In this document: positions 7,545 to 15,227 of the stretch, in pieces
Numbering within the stretch: position 1 is the stretch's first letter
Layout of the letters: every line of letters begins with the position of its first letter
Assembly: GCA_963700255.1 (NCBI GenBank)
Contig: CAVOWW010000024.1
Span: 186,001 to 250,000 of the forward strand
Origin: UBA10649 sp963700255
GTDB taxonomy: Bacteria; Actinomycetota; Actinomycetes; S36-B12
DNA length: 64,000 nt
Direction of reading: 5' to 3'
Position numbers and translations under genes: made by a program
Notes under the pieces: generated by a model
Told to the model about the DNA's origin: nothing
Seen by the model: only the letters and a program-made list of their open reading frames with translations
The model's database searches: none

Positions 7545-8951
7545 CTAGAGGGGGATGTTGCCGTGCAGGCCGCGGACGCCGGGGGTGTCCAGCAGGACCT
7601 GCGCGACGACCCGTCGGGTGTGCGCCGGCGAGATGACCTCGTCGACGAAGCCCATCTCCACCGCGCGGGCCACGCCGCCGGAGATGACCTCGTGCTCGGC
7701 GGCGAGCTCGAGCTCGACCTGGGCTCGGGCGTCCTCGGGCACCTCGGCCAGCCGGCGGCGGTGCAGGATGCGGATCGCGGCGACGGCACCCATGACGGCG
7801 ACCTCGGCGTCCGGCCACGCGTACACCTTCGTCGCCCCGAGCGAGGCGGAGTTCATCGCCACGTAGGCGCCGCCGTAGGCCTTGCGGGTCACGACGGTCA
7901 CCCGGGGCACGACGCACTCGGCGAACGCGTGCAGCAGCTTGGCGCCGCGGCGCACGACGCCCTCCCACTCCTGGCCGACGCCGGGCAGGTAGCCGGGGAC
8001 GTCGACCATGACGACCAGCGGGACGGCGAAGGCGTCGCACATCCGCACGAAGCGGGCCGCCTTCTCCGCGCTGGATGAGTCGAGGCAGCCGCCGAGGCGC
8101 AGGGGGTTGTTGGCCACCATGCCCACGGTTCGGCCGCCGAGCCGGCCGAGGCCGACGACGATGTTGGGCGCCCACCGGGTGTGCAGCTCGACGAACGTGC
8201 CCTCGTCGAGGAAGGCCGCGATCATCGGGTGGACGTCGTAGGCGCGTCGCGAGGAGTCCGGCAGCGTCGCCGCGAGGTCGACGTCCAGCACGGAGTCGAG
8301 GTCGAGGGAGCCCTGATGGCCGAGCAGGGTGGCCAGGGTGCGGGCCTCCTCGAGGGCGGCCGCCTCGGAGTCGGTGGTGATGTGGACGACGCCGCTGCGC
8401 CGGCCGTGCGGCTCGGGGCCGCCGAGCCGCTCCATGTCGACGTCCTCGCCGGTGACCGAGCGGACGACCTCCGGCCCGGTGACGAAGATGCGCCCGGCCG
8501 GGCCGAGGATGACGATGTCAGTGAGCGCCGGCCCGTAGGCGGCGCCACCGGCGGCGGGGCCGAGCACCACGGAGATCTGCGGCACCTTGCCGGAGGCCCG
8601 GGTCATGGCGGCGAACACGCGCCCCACGGCGTCGAGGCTGGCCACGCCCTCGCGCAGGCGCGCGCCGCCGGAGTGCCACAGGCCGATGACGGGAGCCGAG
8701 TCGGCGAACGCGCGGTCGTAGGCGGTGACGATCGCCCGGCAGCCGGCGTTGCCCATGGCCCCGCCCTGAACGGTCGGGTCGGTGGCGAAGGCGACGACAT
8801 GCGTGCCGTTCGCTCGACCGACGGCGGCCAGCACGCCGCGGTCGTCCTCAGGTGTGATCGTCGTGAACTCGCCGTCGTCGAAGAAGGCGGCCAGGCGCAC
8901 GCGGGGCGAACGGGGGTCGAGCTCCGGCTCGGTGGTCGCCGCCTGGGTCAT
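7545..8951 (-). CDS. accD: Acyl-CoA carboxylase, carboxyltransferase beta subunit
   Basis: A 468-residue carboxyltransferase with two crotonase-like halves. The N half has VIGLWHSGGARLREG and VLGPAAGGAAYGPAL; the C half has VDVPGYLPGVGQEWEG and KAYGGAYVAMNS. It transfers carboxyl from biotin to acetyl- or propionyl-CoA, giving malonyl-CoA for FabD. Position immediately downstream of fabF (one base between stop and ATG) matches accD6 of mycobacteria, so malonyl-CoA supply for fatty-acid synthesis is likely. The biotin-carboxylase/BCCP alpha subunit is not in this window. It is the last gene of the fabD-fabH-acpP-fabF-accD operon. Confidence 0.92.
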   Translation of the reverse strand: MTQAATTEPELDPRSPRVRLAAFFDDGEFTTITPEDDRGVLAAVGRANGTHVVAFATDPTVQGGAMGNAGCRAIVTAYDRAFADSAPVIGLWHSGGARLREGVASLDAVGRVFAAMTRASGKVPQISVVLGPAAGGAAYGPALTDIVILGPAGRIFVTGPEVVRSVTGEDVDMERLGGPEPHGRRSGVVHITTDSEAAALEEARTLATLLGHQGSLDLDSVLDVDLAATLPDSSRRAYDVHPMIAAFLDEGTFVELHTRWAPNIVVGLGRLGGRTVGMVANNPLRLGGCLDSSSAEKAARFVRMCDAFAVPLVVMVDVPGYLPGVGQEWEGVVRRGAKLLHAFAECVVPRVTVVTRKAYGGAYVAMNSASLGATKVYAWPDAEVAVMGAVAAIRILHRRRLAEVPEDARAQVELELAAEHEVISGGVARAVEMGFVDEVISPAHTRRVVAQVLLDTPGVRGLHGNIPL

Positions 8952-8952
8952 G

Positions 8953-10185
<1,233 letters not shown>

Positions 10186-10216
10186 GGAAGGTCCTCCAGA
10201 TGTCCGTCGTTGTCGT

Positions 10217-10274
10217 CGACCTTGAGGTTGGCGCTGCTTCAGGGGGGCCTGAGCAGCGCCAACCTCAAGGTCGG
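10217..10274. repeat. Long palindromic repeat between acpP and fabF
   Basis: A near-perfect ~26-bp stem with a short G-rich loop begins 8 bases after the acpP stop in the transcribed direction. The arm CGACCTTGAGGTTGGCGC is found again at 42447, so this is a dispersed palindrome family. No U-tract follows. Inside an operon it may slow 3'-to-5' decay or partly terminate, giving more acpP than fabF mRNA. Confidence 0.8.
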
Positions 10275-10281
10275 CAGGGTG

Positions 10282-10518
10282 CTACTGGTTGGCGGCGATG
10301 AAGCTGACGGCGTCGCCGACGGTCTTGAGGTTCTTGACCTCGCTGTCGGGGATCTTCACGCCCCACTTGTCCTCGGCGGCCATGACGACCTCCACCATCG
10401 ACAGCGAGTCGATGTCGAGGTCGTCGACGAACGACTTGTCGGGCTGAACGTCCTCGACGGGGACGCCGGCCACCTCGTTGACGATGGTGGCGAGGCCTTC
10501 GAGAATCTCCTGGCTCAT
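10282..10518 (-). CDS. acpP: Acyl carrier protein
   Basis: A 78-residue acidic four-helix ACP. The phosphopantetheine attachment serine is Ser38 in the DIDSLSMVE motif. It carries growing acyl chains for FabD, FabH and FabF. The second ATG (10518) is chosen because AAAGGA lies a proper distance upstream of it, whereas the first ATG at 10524 overlaps that ribosome binding site. It is preceded by fabH (85-base gap) and followed by a strong hairpin. Confidence 0.96.
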   Translation of the reverse strand: MSQEILEGLATIVNEVAGVPVEDVQPDKSFVDDLDIDSLSMVEVVMAAEDKWGVKIPDSEVKNLKTVGDAVSFIAANQ

Positions 10519-10603
10519 GTGCATTCCTTTCGGGTTCTGCGGACGAGTGGTGCGGGGCGGTGGAGCCGTCGTGCGTCGTGCCGTCGTACGGGGGAGCGTG
10601 GAG

Positions 10604-11608
10604 CTAGGGGAGGGTGACGACCTGGGCCGCGAAGACCAGGCCGGCTCCGAAGCCGATGAGGAGCGCGGTCCCCCCGTGGGGCGCCTCTCCGCTGTCGAGC
10701 ATCTGCTGCATCGCCAACGGTACCGAGGCCGCGGAGGTGTTCCCGGTGTAGGCGATGTCCCGGGCGACGGGCACGTGCTCGGGGAGCTTCAGGGCCCGCA
10801 CCAGCGCATCGGTGATGCGCATGTTCGCCTGGTGCGGGATGAACGCGTCGAGGTCGTCGGCAGAAACGCCGGCGGCGTCGAGCGCGCGCTGGGAGGCCTT
10901 CGCCATCTCGCCGACGGCCCAGCGGAACACCTGCTGGCCCTGCATCTCGAGCGTCGGGAACATCGGCCCGCCGTTCTTCTTGTAGTCGATGAGCGACTGC
11001 GTCATGGTGATGGCGTCCTTCTGGGAGCCGTCGGATCCCCAGACGACAGGGCCGATGGCCGACACCTCGGACGGGCCCACCACGACGGCGCCGGCGCCGT
11101 CGGCGAAGATGAACGCCGAGCCGCGGTCCTCGGGATTCACCCAGTCGCTCAGCTTCTCGACGCCGACGACGACCACGTAGCGGGCGCTGCCGCCCCGGAT
11201 CATGTCGCTGGCGAGCGCGACGCCGTAGCAGAAGCCCGCGCAGGCTGCCGCGAGGTCCATCGCGGCCGCGCCGTTGGCGCCGATGCGGTCGGCGACCTCG
11301 GCGGCCGCGGACGGCGTCTGATACGGGTGCGTGACCGTGGCGAGCATGACCATGCCCACCTGCTCGGGCGAGATGCCGGCCTTCGCCAGGGCTGAGGCCG
11401 CCGCATCGCTCGCCATGTCGACGACGGTCTCGTCGTGCTCGGCGAAGCGGCGCTCGATGATCCCGGAGCGCTCGCGGATCCACTCGTCCGTCGAGTCGAT
11501 GCGCTCGCAGATCTCGGCGTTCGTGACGATGCGCTCGGGACGGTAGCCCGCCACCGAGAGGATGCGCGCGAACGGGGCTCCGCTGGACGGGCTGATGGTC
11601 GCGCTCAT
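10604..11608 (-). CDS. fabH: 3-oxoacyl-ACP synthase III
   Basis: A 334-residue KAS III that starts chain synthesis by condensing an acyl-CoA with malonyl-ACP. The Cys-His-Asn triad is complete: Cys123 in AACAGF, His259 in PHQANMRI and Asn290 in GNTSAAS. The ATG at 11608 overlaps the fabD stop (ATGA). A much longer open frame extending to 14131 through fabD and the regulator is a high-GC artefact. Presence of fabH within a FAS-II cluster is the arrangement of Streptomyces-type actinobacteria rather than Mycobacterium. Confidence 0.95.
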   Translation of the reverse strand: MSATISPSSGAPFARILSVAGYRPERIVTNAEICERIDSTDEWIRERSGIIERRFAEHDETVVDMASDAAASALAKAGISPEQVGMVMLATVTHPYQTPSAAAEVADRIGANGAAAMDLAAACAGFCYGVALASDMIRGGSARYVVVVGVEKLSDWVNPEDRGSAFIFADGAGAVVVGPSEVSAIGPVVWGSDGSQKDAITMTQSLIDYKKNGGPMFPTLEMQGQQVFRWAVGEMAKASQRALDAAGVSADDLDAFIPHQANMRITDALVRALKLPEHVPVARDIAYTGNTSAASVPLAMQQMLDSGEAPHGGTALLIGFGAGLVFAAQVVTLP

Positions 11609-12798
11609 GAGTGCGCCTCCTGGGCGATGGGGTGGAGGCGGACGATGGGCTGGCCGGGGGCGACCGGATCGCCGTCCTCGACGAGCCACTCGACGACGGT
11701 GCCGCCGTGCGGGGCGACCACGGGGATGGTGTCGCGCAGCGTCTCGACGGTGCCGACGGTCCCGTTGGCCGGGACCTCGTCGCCCGGGAGCGCGTCGGTG
11801 CCGAACCGGAACGAGCCCTTGATCGGCGCCACGAGCAGGCGCCACGTGGGCTGGTTCTCCATGTTGGCCGTGCGGCCGTGCTCGTTGATGAGCTTCCAGG
11901 CGGCCGGAAGGTCGTCGGGCGTCTTGACGGCGAGCGTCTCGACACCCGGGAGCGCGCGCCTGACGAGCCCCGTGAGGGTGCCCGCAGGCGGGATCTCGAT
12001 GACGGCGGTGACGCCGAGGTCGGCCATGGCCGACATGCACGAGTCCCAGCGCACCGGGTTGCTCACCTGGGAGACGAGCCGCTTCAGCACGTCGCGGCCG
12101 TCGTGGATGACCCGGCCGTCGGCGTTGGAGATGAGCGGGATGCGCGGATCGTGGGTCGTCATCGCGCGCGCGTAGCCGCCCAGCACGCTGACCGCGGGGG
12201 TCATGTGCTCGGTGTGGAAGGCGCCTGCGACCTCGAGGGGTCGCACCCGTGCGCCCTCGGGCGGGTCGGCCGCGAGCGCCTCGAGCTGGTCCAGCGTGCC
12301 GGCCACGACGATCTGCCCGGCGCCGTTCATGTTGGCCGCAGTGAGGCCGTGCTCGGCAGCCTTCGCGACGACGGCATCGGGGTCGCCGCCGAGGACGGCG
12401 CTCATACCGGTGGGGGTGACGGCGGCCGCGGCAGCCATCTGGCGTCCGCGCTCGCGCACGAACACCATCGCCTGCTCGGCCGTCAGCACTCCTGCGCCCA
12501 CGGCCGCGGTGATCTCGCCGACGGAGTGCCCCGCGCCGGCCCCGATGCGCGCGAAGGCGTTGCCCGGGTGCGGGAACAGGCTCAGGAGGGTGACCATGCC
12601 TGCGCCGACGATGAGCGGCTGCGCGATCGCGGTGTCGCGGATCGTCTCCGCATCGGAGACGGTGCCGTGCTCGACGAGGTCGACGCCGCTGACGACCGAG
12701 AGCCACTCGAGGCGTTCGCGCACCCCGGGGATCTCGAGCCAGGGGGTGAGGAAGCCGGGCGACTGGGAGCCCTGTCCGGGCGCGACGACAACGAGCAC
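11605..12798 (-). CDS. fabD: Malonyl-CoA:ACP transacylase with biotinyl-like C-terminal domain
   Basis: Residues 1-305 are a complete FabD: GQGSQ near the N-terminus, nucleophile Ser92 in GHSVGE and catalytic His195 in GAFH. It loads malonyl groups on ACP. The usual FabD length is ~310, but this protein is 397 residues. The tail (about 318-390) has the repeat pattern of a biotinyl/lipoyl domain, ending GGTVVEWLVEDGDPVAPGQP. At the position of the biotin-accepting lysine (EAMK in BCCPs) it reads ETLR, so it cannot be biotinylated there. GTG at 12798 fits an AAGG ribosome binding site and puts the conserved VVVAPGQGSQ at the N-terminus; ATG at 12849 would add 17 Pro/Arg-rich residues. Confidence 0.92.
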   Translation of the reverse strand: MLVVVAPGQGSQSPGFLTPWLEIPGVRERLEWLSVVSGVDLVEHGTVSDAETIRDTAIAQPLIVGAGMVTLLSLFPHPGNAFARIGAGAGHSVGEITAAVGAGVLTAEQAMVFVRERGRQMAAAAAVTPTGMSAVLGGDPDAVVAKAAEHGLTAANMNGAGQIVVAGTLDQLEALAADPPEGARVRPLEVAGAFHTEHMTPAVSVLGGYARAMTTHDPRIPLISNADGRVIHDGRDVLKRLVSQVSNPVRWDSCMSAMADLGVTAVIEIPPAGTLTGLVRRALPGVETLAVKTPDDLPAAWKLINEHGRTANMENQPTWRLLVAPIKGSFRFGTDALPGDEVPANGTVGTVETLRDTIPVVAPHGGTVVEWLVEDGDPVAPGQPIVRLHPIAQEAHS

Positions 12799-12865
12799 CC
12801 TCGTAGCCTTCCGTGGTCGGGGTCCGGGAGGCGCTGTTGGGCTTGCCAATCTCGCGCCCTCGGAT

Positions 12866-12882
12866 TTGTAGGAATCCTACAA
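12866..12882. promoter_or_regulatory. Palindromic operator candidate in fabD promoter
   Basis: A perfect 17-bp palindrome TTGTAGGAATCCTACAA (8-1-8) lies between the regulator stop (12904) and the fabD start (12798). It is AT-rich against a GC-rich background and is the only such element in the gap. By position it is the likely binding site for the FasR-type regulator encoded just upstream; this is inference. Confidence 0.65.
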
Positions 12883-12903
12883 GGACGGCCGCCCAGGGCA
12901 GCC

Positions 12904-14061
12904 TTAGTCGGGTACCTCGTCCGTGGCGAGGCGGCCGAGCACGAGGCCGACCCGCAGGGTGAAGGCCCCGCGGGCGTCGGAGGGGCTGAAGCCGGTGACG
13001 TCGGCGATCCGCCGAAGGCGGTAGCGGACCGTGTTCGGGTGGATGAACATCGCCCGGGCGGTGGCCTCCAGCGACGGCGTGCGCTCGAGGTAGGCGCTCG
13101 CGGTGTCGTAGAGCACGGCGTCGGCGAGCAGGGCCCGGTGGACGAGTGCGGTGAGCGCCGACGCGGCCTCGACGTCGCCGGCGAGAGCCCGCTCGGGCAG
13201 CAGGTCCATGGCCCCGACCGGACGGGGGGCGTCCGCCCACCCCCACGCGGCCCGCAGTCCGGAGAGCGTCGAGCGAGCGGCGCGCGGGACCTGCGCGAGG
13301 GCGGGAACGGGCTCGCTGACGACCACCGGCCCCGGTCCGAAGTGGGGGGTGAGCAGGCGCGCGGAGCGCATGGGATCGGATCCGCCGCCGACGACGGCGA
13401 GCAGGGTCGTCCCGTGGATCCCGGTGAGCAGGGCGAGCTGCTGGTGCTCGGCCGCCCGGCGCAGCACGTCGAGCGCGGTCTCGGGGTCGCCCAGGGGTGC
13501 TGCTCCGGCCATGACGATGAGCGACTCGCGGGCCGTCCAGCCCAGCGCGGCCACTCTGCCGAGGACGGACTCGTCCACCTCGTCGCGCAGCAGGGCGTCG
13601 ACGACGAGTGCCTCGAGTCGCGCGTCCCACGCACCGCGGGCCTCCGCCGCCCGGGCGTAGACCTCGGCAGCGGAGAACGCGATCTCGCGGGAGTAGCGCA
13701 GCACGGCGAGGCGCAGCTGCGGCTGGTCGGCCTCGGTCGCGAGGTCGTCGATGGCCGACTCCACGACGCCGACGGTGGTTCGCACGAGGTCGACGGTCTG
13801 CTCGAGCGAGATGACGCGGGCCAGCTCGCGGGGCGCCGCGCCGAACACGTCCGCGGTCAGCGCGGGTGCCGCGCCAGGGGTCGTGTACCAGTCGATGAAG
13901 GCCGTGATGCCCGCCTGCGCCACCAGGGACACCCAGGAGCGCTCCTCGGCACCGAGCTCGCGGAACCAGGGGAGGGTCTCCTCCATCCGCTTCGTCGCCG
14001 AGGTCGTGAGCTCGCCCGTCGCGCGCATGAGGAGCACGACGTCGGGGCCGCGGTCCGGCAC
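12904..14061 (-). CDS. fasR: PucR/CdaR-type regulator, FasR-like
   Basis: A 385-residue regulator with a C-terminal PucR-type helix-turn-helix (about residues 340-365, LEATARAMFIHPNTVRYRL) and a GGDEF-like/regulatory middle region. No N-terminal membrane segment. It is positioned directly upstream of fabD, like FasR (SCO2386) of Streptomyces coelicolor, which activates the fabD-fabH-acpP-fabF operon, and like Rv2242 of M. tuberculosis. GTG at 14061 lies three bases after the VIT-family gene stop. The assignment rests on domain type plus position. Confidence 0.8.
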   Translation of the reverse strand: MPDRGPDVVLLMRATGELTTSATKRMEETLPWFRELGAEERSWVSLVAQAGITAFIDWYTTPGAAPALTADVFGAAPRELARVISLEQTVDLVRTTVGVVESAIDDLATEADQPQLRLAVLRYSREIAFSAAEVYARAAEARGAWDARLEALVVDALLRDEVDESVLGRVAALGWTARESLIVMAGAAPLGDPETALDVLRRAAEHQQLALLTGIHGTTLLAVVGGGSDPMRSARLLTPHFGPGPVVVSEPVPALAQVPRAARSTLSGLRAAWGWADAPRPVGAMDLLPERALAGDVEAASALTALVHRALLADAVLYDTASAYLERTPSLEATARAMFIHPNTVRYRLRRIADVTGFSPSDARGAFTLRVGLVLGRLATDEVPD

Positions 14062-14064
14062 TGC

Positions 14065-15225
14065 CTAGCCCACGGTGATGCCGACGAGGCTGCCGACGGC
14101 GTACGTGACGATCGCGGCGCCGGCCCCCCACATCAGCTGGCGCATCGCGGAGAACACCACGCCGCGTCCGGACAGTCGGCCGACGATGCCGCCCACCACG
14201 AGCATCGAGGTGACGGCCAGCACGACGGCGATGATCAGCGGCACGGTCGTCGATGCACCCTCGCCCATGAAGAACAGGTACGGGATGACCACGACGGACG
14301 CGCCGATCGCGAAGGCGATGAAGCTGGAGATCGCCACCTTGATCGGCGAGCCGAGCTCGTCCGGGTCGAGTCCGAGCTCCTCACGCGCGAGCGTGTCGAG
14401 GGCCGTCTTGGGATCGGACATGATCTGGGCCGCCAGTGAGGCGGCCGTCGCGCGGTCGACGCCCTTCGCCCGGTAGATCAGCTCGAGCTCCTTCTGCTCC
14501 TCCTCCGGCTTGTCGCGAAGCTCGGAGGCCTCCATGGAGATCTCGCGCATGAACAGGTCGCGCTGGCTGGCGACGCTGACGTACTCGCCGGCCGCCATGC
14601 TGAAGGCGCCGGCCAGCAGGCCCGCGAGGCCGGCGAACAGGACGGTGCTGTTGTTGGTCGCCGCGCCCGCGAAGCCCATGACGAGCGCGGTGTTGGAGAC
14701 GAGCCCGTCGCTGACCCCGAAGACGGCTGCGCGGGTGGAGCCGGACTTGTCGCCCCGATGCCAGGGCTCGCCCGGGGTCTGGGTGACCACGCGGTGGCCG
14801 TACGCGGGCTTGGGCGCGTCCGTGCCGCCCTCCAGCGAGGTGCGCATCTGCGCGAAGACCTCGATGTGCTCGCGCTCGTCCTCGGACATCGACGCCGGGG
14901 CCTCGGGCTCCTCGTCGTACATGCCCGCGTCGGCGCCCTCCGCCTCCTCGAGGTGCCGCAGCACGTCGGCGAACCCGGCCCCGCGGGCGCGCGACACGAG
15001 CGCGGCGTCCGTCGGGTCGAGGGCGGTCGGCGCAGGCGGGATGGGCACCCCGTGCTCGGTCAGCTTCTCGACCCAGTGCTCCGCGTGCTCGTCCTCGATC
15101 TGGGCGAGCTCGAGCAGTGCGTCGCGCCGGTCGCCGTCGACGGTGTCGGCGAGCGCCCGGTACAGCAGCGACGCGTTCCTCTCGGCCTCCAGGTACCGCA
15201 GGAACCGCCGCGGGTCGTCTCCCAT
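14065..15225 (-). CDS. Ferritin-like domain + VIT1/CCC1 iron/manganese transporter
   Basis: A 386-residue fusion. Residues 1-140 form a rubrerythrin/ferritin-like bundle (YLEAERNASLLYRAL; IEDEHAEHW; REHIEVFAQM), with Glu/His residues suited to binding a di-iron centre. Residues 160-386 are a five-TM VIT1/CCC1 domain (FGVSDGLVSNTALV; AGAFSMAAGEYVSV) with a charged cytosolic loop rich in Glu. This layout resembles the MbfA/VIT-type proteins that export or detoxify Fe2+ or Mn2+. The ATG lies two bases after the aceE stop, so it is likely co-transcribed with it, an unexpected partner for pyruvate dehydrogenase. Confidence 0.88.
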   Translation of the reverse strand: MGDDPRRFLRYLEAERNASLLYRALADTVDGDRRDALLELAQIEDEHAEHWVEKLTEHGVPIPPAPTALDPTDAALVSRARGAGFADVLRHLEEAEGADAGMYDEEPEAPASMSEDEREHIEVFAQMRTSLEGGTDAPKPAYGHRVVTQTPGEPWHRGDKSGSTRAAVFGVSDGLVSNTALVMGFAGAATNNSTVLFAGLAGLLAGAFSMAAGEYVSVASQRDLFMREISMEASELRDKPEEEQKELELIYRAKGVDRATAASLAAQIMSDPKTALDTLAREELGLDPDELGSPIKVAISSFIAFAIGASVVVIPYLFFMGEGASTTVPLIIAVVLAVTSMLVVGGIVGRLSGRGVVFSAMRQLMWGAGAAIVTYAVGSLVGITVG

Positions 15226-15227
15226 CG

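Noticed and set aside
10217..10274. A SoxR-type (CCTCAAG...CTTGAGG) operator in the CCTTGAGG arms
   Set aside because: The arms are ~25 bases with a small loop, not an 18-20 bp site, and the same palindrome lies beyond a gene end at 42446.
10604..14131. An 1175-codon open frame across fabH, fabD and the regulator
   Set aside because: Only the last 334 codons (FabH) have family similarity; the rest is a low-complexity Arg/Pro/Ala shadow of fabD and the FasR-like gene.
11611..14439. A 942-codon plus-strand frame antisense to fabD and the regulator
   Set aside because: Composition is Gly/Arg/Asp/Val-rich shadow coding with no recognisable motif, and real genes on the other strand have full catalytic motifs.
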